Below are positions 1-8,626 of a stretch of 37,852 nt of DNA, piece by piece. Under the pieces are notes generated by a model that did no database searches, was not told where the DNA came from, and saw nothing but the letters and a program-made list of their open reading frames with translations. Both the position numbers and the translations under genes were made by a program. Origin of the DNA: Achromobacter sp. ASV32 (lineage in GTDB: Bacteria; Pseudomonadota; Gammaproteobacteria; Burkholderiales; Burkholderiaceae_B); assembly GCF_016428805.1 (NCBI RefSeq), contig NZ_JAELTJ010000050.1, positions 1 to 37,852 on the forward strand, in the 5' to 3' direction. The stretch's first letter is position 1. Each line of letters opens with the position of its first letter.

Positions 1-1400
1 CATTCGACCTGACGGCCAACACCACGCTCACGCTGTCGGCCGCCTACCAGCGCCAGCGCATGGCGCCCTTCGACTACGGCCTGTCGATCTATTCGAACGG
101 CAAGTTCGTCGATGCGTCGCGCAAGGGTTTCTATGGCACCGACTGGGCGCGCGGCGACACCACCCTGTCGGAAATCTATACGGAACTGAGCCACCGCTTC
201 GCCAACGGCTGGACCGGCCAGGTGTCCATGAACTACCGCTCGACCGACCTGGACAGCCGCTATGGCTACATCGACGGCCCGGTCAATCCCGCCGACGACA
301 CCGCCGCATACTGGCTGCAATCGCAGAAAGACAAGATCCGCTGGCTGGGCATGGACACGCACGCCTCGGGGCCGTTCAGCCTGTTCGGCCGCACCCACCA
401 GGCCATGATCGGCGCCAATTACGCCGAACGCCGCCAGGACAGCCGTTCCGGCGGCGCCGGCATCGACAGCGTCTCGATCCGCGACATCGACGTGCCCTAC
501 CAGGAGGTGCCCTACACCTCGGGCAACGAATCCAAGTCCAGCCAGATGGGCATCTATGGCCAGTTGAGCCTGAACGTCGCCGACCCGCTGACCCTGATCG
601 TGGGCGGACGCCAGAGCTGGTACCGCAATGCCACGCAGCCGACCCTGCCCGCCTCGGGCGACACCCGCCGCGACCCCGAGGTGCGCAAGTTCGTGCCGTA
701 CTACGGCGCGGTCGCCCAGCTCAACGCATGGTTGTCCGCCTACGCCAGCTACGCCGATGTCTACGCGTTCTCGGAAGCCTGGCAGATGACGGCCGACGGC
801 AAGCCGCTCAAGCCGCGCACCGGCAAGCAGTACGAAGTCGGCCTGAAAGGCGAATTCCTGGATGGCGCGGCCAACGCCTCGCTGGCGCTGTTCCGCATCC
901 GTGACAAGGACCGCGCCGTGGCCGACGATGCCCACCCCGGCCGCTACCTGGCCCAGGGCGAAGCGCAGAGCCAGGGCGTGGAAGCGGAAATCACCGGCCG
1001 CCTGCTGCCCAACTGGGACCTGTACGCCGGCTATACCTATCTGCAGACCCGCTATCTGTCGGACCCCACGCAGGAAGGCCAGATCGTCAATCCCGAAACG
1101 CCCAAGCACCTGTTCAAGATCTGGACCACCTACCGCTTTACCCCCGACATGCTGCCGGGCTGGCGTGTCGGCGGCGGCGTGCGTACGCAAAGCCGCACCA
1201 GCCGCAACAACGTCTCGTGGCAAGGCGGCTACGCCGTGGTCGACGCGCAGATCGGCTACAAGGTCAATCGCAATCTGGATGCCACGCTGACGCTGAACAA
1301 CGTCTTTGACCGCAGCTACTACGCGCGGGTGCCGTCCAGCTATTACGGCATCTATGGCGAACCGCGCAACCTGATGCTGACGCTGCGCGCCACCTACTGA
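1..1400 (+). CDS. TonB-dependent siderophore receptor, C-terminal part (5' end outside window)
   Basis: The frame is open from the window edge (first full codon at base 3) to a TGA at 1398-1400, giving about 465 residues of a beta-barrel. The residues alternate aromatic and polar as in outer membrane strands. The end carries the family signature of a NNVFDRSYYA block, then a YGEPRNLMLTLR block and a terminal aromatic residue (Tyr). This fits an FpvA/FoxA-type ferric-siderophore receptor that imports iron chelates with TonB-ExbBD energy. The plug domain, TonB box and any signalling domain lie upstream and cannot be judged. A short dyad (1405-1413 with 1418-1425) follows the stop without a T-run. 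The ligand is not predictable from this fragment. Confidence 0.9.
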   Translation, partial: FDLTANTTLTLSAAYQRQRMAPFDYGLSIYSNGKFVDASRKGFYGTDWARGDTTLSEIYTELSHRFANGWTGQVSMNYRSTDLDSRYGYIDGPVNPADDTAAYWLQSQKDKIRWLGMDTHASGPFSLFGRTHQAMIGANYAERRQDSRSGGAGIDSVSIRDIDVPYQEVPYTSGNESKSSQMGIYGQLSLNVADPLTLIVGGRQSWYRNATQPTLPASGDTRRDPEVRKFVPYYGAVAQLNAWLSAYASYADVYAFSEAWQMTADGKPLKPRTGKQYEVGLKGEFLDGAANASLALFRIRDKDRAVADDAHPGRYLAQGEAQSQGVEAEITGRLLPNWDLYAGYTYLQTRYLSDPTQEGQIVNPETPKHLFKIWTTYRFTPDMLPGWRVGGGVRTQSRTSRNNVSWQGGYAVVDAQIGYKVNRNLDATLTLNNVFDRSYYARVPSSYYGIYGEPRNLMLTLRATY

Positions 1401-1468
1401 GCGTGCCAAGGCCGCGCGGCCTGGCGCCGCGCAGCCTGTCCCGTGTCAACCGGCCGGCCGGATCGATC

Positions 1469-1498
1469 GGTTAAGGTGTAGCTCCACACCCCTTAACC
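1469..1498. promoter_or_regulatory. Inverted repeat in leader of the GntP-type permease
   Basis: GGTTAAGG-TGT (1469-1479) pairs with ACA-CC-CCTTAACC (1486-1498) around a 6-base loop, with a 2-base bulge. It lies 20 bases before the permease start and has no T-run. It could be an operator, an mRNA leader hairpin, or part of the end of the upstream receptor transcript; the sequence does not decide. Confidence 0.4.
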
Positions 1499-1518
1499 CT
1501 TCATTCCAGGAGTACCGG

Positions 1519-2913
1519 ATGACCGGATTGTTTATCGTGGTGGCGGCGCTGGCGTTCTTGATGCTGGCGGCGTATCGAGGCTACAGCGTGATTCTCTGCG
1601 CGCCCATCGCAGCCATGGGCGCGGTGCTGCTGACAGACCCATCGGCGCTGGCGCCCGTGTTCTCGGGCATCTTCATGGAGCGCATGGCGGGCTTCGCCAA
1701 GCTCTACTTCCCCGTCTTCCTGCTGGGCGCCGTGTTCGGCAAGCTGATCGAGCTGTCGGGCTTTTCGCGCGCCATCGTGCAGGCCGTGCTGCGGCTGATC
1801 GGCGCCGAACGCGCCATCATGGCCATCGTGCTGGTGTGCGCCGTGCTGACCTACGGTGGCGTGTCGCTGTTCGTGGTGGTGTTCGCCGTCTACCCCTTCG
1901 CGGCCGAGATGTTCCGCCAGGGCGGCATCCCCAAGCGCCTGATGCCCGGCGCCATCGCTCTGGGCGCGTTCACCTTCACGATGACCGCGCTGCCCGGCAC
2001 GCCGCAGATCCAGAACATCATCCCCACCACCTTCTTCGAGACCACCACCTGGGCCGCGCCCTGGCTGGGGCTGATCGGCTCGGCTTTCACGCTGACGGCC
2101 GGCATCAGTTACCTGGAATGGCGCCGCAAACGCGCCGCCGCGGCGGGCGAAACCTACGGCACCGAACTGCGCAACGAACCGGCCACGCCGCCGGACGGAC
2201 GCGAACACCATCCGTTGGTGGCGCTGTTGCCGCTGGTGGTCGTGGGCGTGGTCAACTTCCTGCTGACCCGCTGGATTCCGGGCTGGTACCCCGCCGGGGC
2301 CCAGGTCGAACTGCCCGGCCTGCCTCAGCCCCTGCCCGTCAATGCCGCCGACCAGGTGGCCTTGTGGGCCGTGATGGGCGCGCTGATCGCGGGCATCTTC
2401 ACCATCCTGGCGTTTTCGTTTTCCAGCATCAGGGCGCACTTCGCCGAGGGCAGCAAGAGCGCCGTGTCCGGGGCCCTGCTGGCGTCCATGAACACCGCCG
2501 CCGAATATGGTTTTGGCGGCGTCATCGCCGCGCTGCCGGGCTTTCTGATGGTGGCCGGCGCGCTCAAGGCCATCCCCGATCCGCTGGTAGGCGAAGCGGT
2601 GGCGGTGACCTCGCTGGCGGGCATCACCGGGTCGGCGTCCGGGGGCATGAGCATCGCACTGGCGGCCATGGCGCAGACCTTCATCGACAGTGCCAACGCC
2701 GCGGGCATTCCCATGGAGGTGCTGCACCGGATCGCCGCCATGGCCAGCGGCGGCATGGACACGCTGCCGCACAACGGCGCCGTCATCACCCTGCTGGCCG
2801 TCACCGGCCTGACCCACCGCCAGTCCTATGGCGACATCTTCGCCATCACCCTGATCTCGACGCTGTCCGTCTTCCTGGTGATCGCGGTGTACTACCTGAC
2901 CGGCATCGTCTGA
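1519..2913 (+). CDS. GntP-family permease (gluconate/organic acid:H+ symporter type)
   Basis: This 464-residue, very hydrophobic protein has about 12 or more membrane segments. Family features include the early YRGYSVILCAPIAA stretch, the TYGGVSLFVVVF segment, the PGTPQIQNIIPT loop near residue 160 and the HNGAVITLL segment near residue 420. GntP-family members are inner membrane proton symporters for gluconate or other small hydroxy or keto acids; the substrate here cannot be named. The start is supported by an AGGAG ribosome site at 1508-1512. The 3' end overlaps the convergent LysR gene by 22 bases. The LysR gene and the SDR gene beyond it may belong to the same uptake and oxidation function, but no enzyme is co-transcribed with the permease. 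Confidence 0.88.
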   Translation: MTGLFIVVAALAFLMLAAYRGYSVILCAPIAAMGAVLLTDPSALAPVFSGIFMERMAGFAKLYFPVFLLGAVFGKLIELSGFSRAIVQAVLRLIGAERAIMAIVLVCAVLTYGGVSLFVVVFAVYPFAAEMFRQGGIPKRLMPGAIALGAFTFTMTALPGTPQIQNIIPTTFFETTTWAAPWLGLIGSAFTLTAGISYLEWRRKRAAAAGETYGTELRNEPATPPDGREHHPLVALLPLVVVGVVNFLLTRWIPGWYPAGAQVELPGLPQPLPVNAADQVALWAVMGALIAGIFTILAFSFSSIRAHFAEGSKSAVSGALLASMNTAAEYGFGGVIAALPGFLMVAGALKAIPDPLVGEAVAVTSLAGITGSASGGMSIALAAMAQTFIDSANAAGIPMEVLHRIAAMASGGMDTLPHNGAVITLLAVTGLTHRQSYGDIFAITLISTLSVFLVIAVYYLTGIV

Positions 2914-3803
2914 CCGAAGGCCTGGCCGAACAGCTCGGCCAGCCAAAGGCTGAACACCCGCACCCGCGCCGACACCTGGCGGTGCTGCGGATACAGCACC
3001 GACACCGGCATCGGCGCGGGCGGCAGGTCGGGCAGCACCACTTCCAGGCGCCCGGCCGCCAGATCGCCCGCCACGCGGTAGCGCGGCACCTGCACCAGGC
3101 CCAACCCGGCAAGCGCCGCGCTGGTATACAGTTCGGCGCCCGTCACGCTGACCACGGCGGCCGGACGCACGAGCACATTGCGCCCCTCCACCATGAAATC
3201 CAGCGGCAGGCTGCGGCCGGTGGACGACGACAGGTAATCCACCGCCAGGTGATTGGCCAGATCGTCCAGGCTGGCAGGCACCCCATGGCGCGCCAGGTAG
3301 GCGGGGCTGGCCACGGTGACCTGCGGCATCAGCGCGATCTGGCGCCCCACCAGCGACGAATCCTGCAGGGTGCCGGCGCGCAGCACGCAGTCCACGCCTT
3401 CGCGCACCAGATCCACCAGGCGGTCATCCTCGCCCAGGTGCAGCACGATGTCGGGATAGCGCGCCAGGAACGCCGGCAGGCCCGGCACCACGAACACCCG
3501 CGCCAGCGTGCCCTGCACATTGACCCGCAACAGGCCCTTGGGCGCCGTGTTCAGAAACGCGCCGTCGGCCTCCTCCAGATCCGCCAGCAGGCGCACGCAG
3601 CGCCGGTAGTAGGCCTCGCCATCATGGGTCAGCCGCACCTGGCGCGTGGTGCGTTCCAGCAGGCGCGCGCCCAGCCGCTTTTCCATGCGCTTGATCAGGT
3701 TGGTGACCGTGGCACGGGGAATCTGCAGGTCTTCCGACGCCTGGGAAAAACTGCGCCGCTCGGCGATACGCACAAACACCTGCATTTCCTGGAAGCGATC
3801 CAT
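2892..3803 (-). CDS. LysR-family transcriptional regulator (divergent from SDR)
   Basis: The protein is 303 residues, normal for the family. The N-terminal winged HTH (residues 1-60) includes the RSFSQASEDLQIPRATVT recognition region, followed by the linker helix and a periplasmic-binding-like effector domain. The SQAS..L..PRATVTN..K.ME..LG pattern places it in the AaeR/DmlR-like subgroup, whose members often control a divergently transcribed oxidoreductase. It is divergent from the SDR gene across a 108-base AT-rich gap, which makes that gene the probable target. Its 3' end overlaps the permease 3' end by 22 bases, a tail-to-tail arrangement. The effector is unknown. Confidence 0.93.
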   Translation of the reverse strand: MDRFQEMQVFVRIAERRSFSQASEDLQIPRATVTNLIKRMEKRLGARLLERTTRQVRLTHDGEAYYRRCVRLLADLEEADGAFLNTAPKGLLRVNVQGTLARVFVVPGLPAFLARYPDIVLHLGEDDRLVDLVREGVDCVLRAGTLQDSSLVGRQIALMPQVTVASPAYLARHGVPASLDDLANHLAVDYLSSSTGRSLPLDFMVEGRNVLVRPAAVVSVTGAELYTSAALAGLGLVQVPRYRVAGDLAAGRLEVVLPDLPPAPMPVSVLYPQHRQVSARVRVFSLWLAELFGQAFGQTMPVR

Positions 3804-3911
3804 GCGCGGCCCTTATTATTAATGCAAATGAAATTATGTTAGCAAAAATAGGATAATTATCTTTGGTTTGGAATAGTCCATGATTCGTTCCAGCCACTCT
3901 CGGAGAACCTC
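3804..3911. promoter_or_regulatory. Divergent LysR/SDR promoter region
   Basis: This 108-base gap is markedly AT-rich against its GC-rich surroundings. It holds a perfect 10-bp palindrome, GATAATTATC (3852-3861), and several TTATT/AATTAT stretches suitable for -10 elements on both strands. A LysR binding site is expected here, but no single T-N11-A box stands out. Confidence 0.45.
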
Positions 3912-4652
3912 ATGAACACCCCGTCCCCTCGCGTTGCCCTGATTACCGGCGGATCCCGCGGCATCGGCGCCGCCATCGTGCGCCGCCTGGCCGCCGACGG
4001 CTTTGCCGTCGCCATCAACTACGCCTCAAGCGCGGCCGACGCCGAGGCCCTGGCCGCCGAGATCCGTCAGGCCGGCGGCCGCGCCACCGCCGTGCGCGCC
4101 GACGTGTCCAAGGCCGCCGACGTGCGCGCCATGTTCGACCAGGTCGAAGCCGATCTGGGCCGCATCGACGTCCTGGTCAACAACGCCGGCGTGCTCACGC
4201 TGCAAACGCTGGCCGACACCACCGACGAGCAGTACGACCAGACGTTCGACATCAATACCCGCGGCACGTTCAACACGCTGCGCGTCGCCGGCACCCGGCT
4301 GGCCGACGGCGGCCGCATCGTCAACATCTCCAGCACCACCCTGGCGCTGAACATGCCCACCTACGGCCTCTACATCGCCAGCAAGGCCGCGGTCGAAAGC
4401 TTCACCCGCGTGTTCGCCAAGGAGCTGCGCGGCCGCCACATCACGGTCAACGCCGTGGCCCCCGGCCCCGTCGCCACGGACCTGTTCAGGAAAGGCAAGA
4501 GCCCCGAACTGATCGAACATTTCGCCAAGATGCCGCCGCTGGAACGCCTGGGGCAGCCGGAGGATATTTCGGGCGTGGTGTCGTTTCTGGCCAGCCAGGA
4601 TGGAGGGTGGATCAACGGCCAGGTGTTGCGTGCGAACGGGGGCATCGCCTGA
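3912..4652 (+). CDS. SDR-family NAD(P)-dependent oxidoreductase
   Basis: A classical short-chain dehydrogenase of 246 residues. It has the dinucleotide-binding TGGSRGIG motif (residues 12-19), the NNAG motif (90-93), and the catalytic Ser140, Tyr154 and Lys158 (YxxxK). The C-terminal GQVLRANGG block is typical of the FabG-like group. Arg16 in the glycine motif, with no acidic residue at the end of beta2, suggests NADP(H) preference, as inference. Such cytosolic enzymes interconvert alcohols and carbonyls; the substrate is not predictable. It starts at ATG 3912 behind CGGAGAACCTC. The divergent LysR gene is its probable regulator. The following 160 bases to the esterase gene show no clear terminator. 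Confidence 0.93.
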   Translation: MNTPSPRVALITGGSRGIGAAIVRRLAADGFAVAINYASSAADAEALAAEIRQAGGRATAVRADVSKAADVRAMFDQVEADLGRIDVLVNNAGVLTLQTLADTTDEQYDQTFDINTRGTFNTLRVAGTRLADGGRIVNISSTTLALNMPTYGLYIASKAAVESFTRVFAKELRGRHITVNAVAPGPVATDLFRKGKSPELIEHFAKMPPLERLGQPEDISGVVSFLASQDGGWINGQVLRANGGIA

Positions 4653-4812
4653 TTCGGTAGCCGCGCGCTGCGCGCCAGCGGCATCGGCAGGGGCGCGTTG
4701 CGCTCGAATCCGTTAGGATATCCAGCCTTGCCGCTGCGCCAGCAGCGCCGCTCTTCATAGAACCGGATCATGCCCCTGTGCCCGGTACGGCACCCACCGA
4801 CCAAGCATCCAC

Positions 4813-5739
4813 ATGCATCGACGTTTTTCCCGTGGTCTGTTGATCGCCCTGATGACCAGCTTGGGCGCCTTTATCCCTGCGACGCACGCCCAGGCCGCTT
4901 CGACGCCGAAGGTGCAGTCCGGTAACGGGCATCCCTACGAGATCGCCGACTCCGAGGTATGGGACGTGCCCGATCCCGTCTCCAGACGCGGCTACCAGGT
5001 CTTCGTTGCCTTGCCGCCGTCCTATGCCAGTCAGCCGCAGCGACGCTACCCCGTGCTGTATGTGACCGACGCCGACTACGCCTTCCCCGTCATCCGCCAA
5101 CTCGCGCGCCGCCTGAATGTTGAAGGGCCCAAGGTCGAGGAATTCATTCTCGTCGGCCTGTCCTATGGAAAAGGCGAGGACGGCCGTGTCAGCCGCCAGC
5201 GTGACTACACGCCGACACCAAACGGCCCCAGTACGGCCCCACCCGGTTCAATCCATGGCCAGGCGCAGTTCTATCAACAATATCTGCGCGATCAGGCCAT
5301 GCCCTTCATCAACGGTCGCTACCGGACGGACCCTGCCAGAGCCATCTTCCTGGGCCACTCCTACGGCGCGCTGCTTGGGACGCAGATCCTTTTCACCGAG
5401 CCAGGCTTGTTCAACAGCTATATCCTCGGCAGCCCGTCTCTCTGGTACGACAAGCGACATGCCCTGAAGCTCGAGGCGAGCTACGCCCAGCATCATCAGG
5501 ACCTGAAGGCGAATGTCTATCTTTATGTCGGCGCCTACGAGGCCTTACGCAAAGGTGATCGACGCTATAACCAGACGGTGGACATGGTGGCCGACAACCG
5601 GGCGTTGGAAACCGCGCTGCAAAGCAGAAAGTACCCTGGCCTGAAACTGAAGTCAGTGGTCCTGAACGACGAGGATCATCTCACCGTCGCACCACGAGGC
5701 TTCATGCAGGGGTTGAAATATCTGCTGCCGGCGCGCTGA
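4813..5739 (+). CDS. Exported alpha/beta-hydrolase, esterase D/IroE-like
   Basis: The protein is 308 residues with an N-terminal signal peptide: basic n-region, hydrophobic core about residues 8-23, likely cleavage after the Ala-rich segment at 26-29. The putative-esterase fold shows RRYPVLYVTDAD near residue 80, the nucleophile elbow GHSYG with Ser183, and the late NDEDH block that supplies the catalytic His. This family includes siderophore esterases of the IroE/BesA type, which cleave ferric siderophores in the periplasm, and general acyl esterases. The nearest TonB receptor in the window is 3.4 kb away and separated by other genes, so a siderophore role is only a possibility. Its last 38 bases overlap the 3' end of the convergent ftrA-like gene. 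Confidence 0.85.
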   Translation: MHRRFSRGLLIALMTSLGAFIPATHAQAASTPKVQSGNGHPYEIADSEVWDVPDPVSRRGYQVFVALPPSYASQPQRRYPVLYVTDADYAFPVIRQLARRLNVEGPKVEEFILVGLSYGKGEDGRVSRQRDYTPTPNGPSTAPPGSIHGQAQFYQQYLRDQAMPFINGRYRTDPARAIFLGHSYGALLGTQILFTEPGLFNSYILGSPSLWYDKRHALKLEASYAQHHQDLKANVYLYVGAYEALRKGDRRYNQTVDMVADNRALETALQSRKYPGLKLKSVVLNDEDHLTVAPRGFMQGLKYLLPAR

Positions 5740-6691
5740 ATCGGCCGAACTTCTCCCGATAGGCGGCCGGACTCGTCAGCACAATCCGCCGGAAGTGCCT
5801 GCGCATCGACTCCTCCGACCCAAACCCCGCCAACTCGGCAATCCGGCCGATCGGCAAAGACGGTTGCGCTTCAAGCATCTCGCGGGCCGCTGCGACCCGT
5901 TCGCGCACCAGCCATTCATACGGCGCCATGCCGGTGGCATCATGAAATTGCCGTTGCAAGGTACGCGGGCTCATCGCCGCGCGTTCCGCAAGCGAGCGCA
6001 GCGTATGCGGCAAGGCAGGATGCTGGCGCATCCAGTCCATCAACTTCGTCAAGCGCCCGCTTTCATCCTGTGGCATGGGGCGCGGCACAAACTGCGCCTG
6101 GCCGCCTTCCCGGTGCGGCGCCACCACCAGCCGCTGCGCCACCCGGTTCGCCACGGCGCTGCCGTAATCGCGCCTGACCAGGTACAGCAGCATATCCAGC
6201 CCCGCCGCGGAACCCGCTGACGTGATGACCTGGCCTTCGTCGACGTACAGCGCGTCCGGCTTGACGCGCACTTTCGGATAGCGCCGCTGCAGTGCCGTGG
6301 CGTATTGCCAGTGGGTGGTCACGGTCTTGCCGTCGAGCACGCCGGCCGCGGCCAGGACGAACACGCCGGAGCAGATCGAGCACAGCCGCGCCCCGCGCTG
6401 GTAGGCCTTGCGGATGCGCTTGAGTAACGGCTCGGGCGGCAATTCTTCGGCATCGCGCCAACCGGGCACCACGATCGTATCGGCGCGATCGAGCATTTTG
6501 AGCGAGTAAGGCGCGGCGACTGTAATGCCGCCCGCGGCGCGCAAGGGACCCGGCTCGCCTGCGCACACCGCGAAGCGATACCAATCGACGTCGAGCTCCG
6601 GCCGTTCGAGCGCGAACAGTTCCGTCACGCAGCCGAATTCGAAAGTACAGAGCCGGTCGTAGGCCAGCGCGACGACAAGATGATTATTCAT
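5702..6691 (-). CDS. ftrA: FtrA-type regulator (GlxA family: DJ-1/PfpI + AraC HTH)
   Basis: The protein is 329 residues. An N-terminal DJ-1/PfpI-like domain (about residues 5-185) has a CSICSG nucleophile-elbow segment, and the C-terminal AraC-type double HTH (about 215-320) has the SPRTLQRQFHDATG and RRHFRRIVLTSPAAYREKF blocks. The architecture and the N-terminal CTFEFGCVTELFAL block match FtrA, a GlxA-type activator. It is divergent from a small rhodanese gene, a pairing I recall as recurrent for this family. The rhodanese gene is therefore the expected target. The inducer is unknown; the Cys-containing domain suggests sensing of a reactive small molecule, which is inference. Confidence 0.9.
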   Translation of the reverse strand: MNNHLVVALAYDRLCTFEFGCVTELFALERPELDVDWYRFAVCAGEPGPLRAAGGITVAAPYSLKMLDRADTIVVPGWRDAEELPPEPLLKRIRKAYQRGARLCSICSGVFVLAAAGVLDGKTVTTHWQYATALQRRYPKVRVKPDALYVDEGQVITSAGSAAGLDMLLYLVRRDYGSAVANRVAQRLVVAPHREGGQAQFVPRPMPQDESGRLTKLMDWMRQHPALPHTLRSLAERAAMSPRTLQRQFHDATGMAPYEWLVRERVAAAREMLEAQPSLPIGRIAELAGFGSEESMRRHFRRIVLTSPAAYREKFGRFSAPAADISTPA

Positions 6692-6711
6692 GGCGTGATA
6701 TTACCGAATAA

Positions 6712-6725
6712 TGGCGATTACGCCA
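6712..6725. promoter_or_regulatory. Candidate operator between ftrA and rhodanese
   Basis: TGGCG-ATTA-CGCCA is a perfect 5-bp inverted repeat with a 4-base spacer, 21 bases upstream of the regulator start and about 90 bases before the rhodanese start. A further TGGCG copy lies at 6691-6695. It is a reasonable binding site for the FtrA-type protein or another regulator. Confidence 0.35.
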
Positions 6726-6816
6726 CTAGTGCGGATTGGGGCCGGCCGCCAGAATGGGGCACCTGGAGCTGTTTTCCAGGCACCTTTTCATCGAACCCTT
6801 CATGCAGAGCTCAACC

Positions 6817-7230
6817 ATGTCGACCGACAACGCCGTCACCGCGATCCCCGCCGCCCACAGCCAAGCCGCGCTTGCCCACTTCCGTGCGGCGATGCAGTTC
6901 GAGACCGATTGTTCCGATGTCGCCAGCGCGCTCGCCAGCGGCGCCCCCGGTTTCGTCCTGCTGGATGTCCGCAGCCCCGCGCTGTTCGCGCAGGGCCATG
7001 TACCGGGCGCGCTGAATCTGCCGCACGGCAAGATCGTTGAATCAAAGCTCGTGGACTATCCCGCCGATACGCTCTTCGTCACGTACTGCGCCGGGCCGCA
7101 CTGCAATGGCGCGACACGTGGCGCGCTCCGGTTTGCCCAGCTGGGGCGGCCGGTAAAGGTGATGATCGGCGGAATCACCGGATGGCTTGACGAGGGTTTC
7201 GAGCTTGCGACGGGCGACGCCATGCCGTGA
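6817..7230 (+). CDS. Rhodanese-like domain protein
   Basis: A single-domain rhodanese of 137 residues. It has the LLDVRSPALFAQGHVPGA block (about 49-65) and an active-site loop with Cys91 in YCAGPHCNGA. A second Cys at 96 in the same loop is a distinctive variant. These cytosolic proteins transfer sulfane sulfur or bind thiol-reactive compounds. I chose ATG 6817 because it gives the usual short N-terminus. ATG 6802 and 6736 are in-frame alternatives, and none has a strong ribosome site. It is divergent from the ftrA-like regulator. The 79 bases to the convergent response-regulator gene hold no obvious feature. Confidence 0.87.
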   Translation: MSTDNAVTAIPAAHSQAALAHFRAAMQFETDCSDVASALASGAPGFVLLDVRSPALFAQGHVPGALNLPHGKIVESKLVDYPADTLFVTYCAGPHCNGATRGALRFAQLGRPVKVMIGGITGWLDEGFELATGDAMP

Positions 7231-7309
7231 AGAATCCCGGCATGGCCGTTCCCCGGGCACGAAATGCTGCGTTTTCGTCCACGGTCCGTGACAGTGCCGG
7301 CCCGGAGAA

Positions 7310-8626
7310 TCAGTCCCCACTCGCGCCGGATTCGTCCCGCGCGGCGCGCAGTTTTTTCCATAGCGTGGTACGAGAAATGCCGAGCAGCCGGGCCGCCTGG
7401 CCCATATGGCCACCGGCGTCGGCAATGGCCTGCTGGATGGCGCGCTGTTCGGCATCAAGGCGGGTGGCCGCCAGGCCAGGCTTCTCGACAAGCCTGCTCT
7501 CGGGAAAGAGGTCGCCGCTTTGCACCGTGGCGTCGTTCGTCATGACCACCGCACGCGCGATACGATTCTTCAGTTCGCGCACATTGCCCGGCCAGGCGTA
7601 TCCGAGCATGGCCTGAAGCGCATCGGACGACAGTGCAGCCCCGCGAGCAGACTGCGCGGCCAGGATGGCGCGCGCCAGGCCGGGCAGCGCGCCGGGCCGA
7701 TGCCGCAAGGGCGGGGCCGCGACCCTTGCCACGGCCAGCCGGTAGAACAGATCCGCCCGGAACGCGCCCTGCGCCATCATCGCCGGCAAGTCCGCGCAGG
7801 TGCTGGCCAGTATCCGGCAATGCGTTTGGCGCGCAACGCTGTCGCCCAGGGGACGATATTGGCCGTTCTCCAACACGCCCAATAGCGCGGCTTGCGCCCG
7901 AGGGGTCAATTCCGCGACTTCGTCGAGATAGAGCGTGCCGCCCGCGGCCTGGGAAAACAAACCCTCGCGCGCCGCGCTGGCGCCGCTGAATGCCCCTTTC
8001 AGGTGTCCGAACAGCAGGCTTTCAATAAGGTCCGTCGCCAATGTGGCGCAATTGACCGCAACGAAAGGGCCGGCACTGTAGGCCGAGCGCGCATGCATGT
8101 AGCGCGCGGCACGGTCTTTGCCCGAGCCCGTCTCGCCTTCAAGCAGCACCGGCAGGGAACTGGCGGCAAGGCGTTCCAGCTCCTGGGCCAACGGAAAGGT
8201 CTCGTCGTGGATGGCGAAGGGGTTTTCCAGGACCTCGTCATGCTGGCCGGCAGGCTGCGCGGCAATGACCGACCGTATCCGCGCCACCAGCGCGTCGGTG
8301 TCGTAGGGCTTGGTCAGGTAATCATTCGCGCCCGCCGAGACGAGCCGTACGGCCTGGGCGATATCGCCATAGGCCGTGGCGAAGACCACGGTGGTGTTGG
8401 CCAGATGAGGAATCAGACGCCGGTAGAGATCTTCCCCCGAGCCATCCGGAAGCCGGATGTCGGCCAGCAGGAACGCCGGCCGCATGCGCGTCCTGCGAAA
8501 AAATTCGACGGCCTGCGCGCAGCTTTGCAACCATTGCGCGCTAATGCCTTCCAGCCGCAAGCGCTGCAACAGCGCCGCGCCCAGCAGGGGATCGTCCTCG
8601 ATCAGCAATACCTGTATGTCGTTCAA
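7310..8626 (-). CDS. NtrC-class sigma-54-dependent response regulator (DctD-like)
   Basis: The protein is 438 residues from the proposed TTG start. Its domains are a receiver (1-120; Asp56, Lys106), an AAA+ ATPase (Walker A GETGSGKD at 164-171, Walker B LDE near 234-236), and a Fis-type HTH near the C-terminus (MGQAARLLGISRTTLWKKL). The sigma-54 contact loop reads GAFSGA (211-216) rather than the canonical GAFTGA. The TTG at 8626 overlaps the kinase stop (TTGA) and has GGAAGAAG 5-7 bases upstream. The in-frame ATG at 8641 lacks a ribosome site but remains possible. It is co-transcribed with the kinase, and the divergent tctBA operon is the likely target. Overall layout resembles DctB/DctD control of carboxylate uptake. 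Confidence 0.9.
   Translation of the reverse strand: MNDIQVLLIEDDPLLGAALLQRLRLEGISAQWLQSCAQAVEFFRRTRMRPAFLLADIRLPDGSGEDLYRRLIPHLANTTVVFATAYGDIAQAVRLVSAGANDYLTKPYDTDALVARIRSVIAAQPAGQHDEVLENPFAIHDETFPLAQELERLAASSLPVLLEGETGSGKDRAARYMHARSAYSAGPFVAVNCATLATDLIESLLFGHLKGAFSGASAAREGLFSQAAGGTLYLDEVAELTPRAQAALLGVLENGQYRPLGDSVARQTHCRILASTCADLPAMMAQGAFRADLFYRLAVARVAAPPLRHRPGALPGLARAILAAQSARGAALSSDALQAMLGYAWPGNVRELKNRIARAVVMTNDATVQSGDLFPESRLVEKPGLAATRLDAEQRAIQQAIADAGGHMGQAARLLGISRTTLWKKLRAARDESGASGD

Noticed and set aside
1836..3842. 668-codon open frame overlapping the permease and lysR genes
   Set aside because: It is out of frame with both real genes, has an Arg/His-rich composition, and no membrane segments or motifs.
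4653..4812. Possible small gene or RNA between the SDR and esterase genes
   Set aside because: No reading frame with a ribosome site and no stable structure with a T-run were found.
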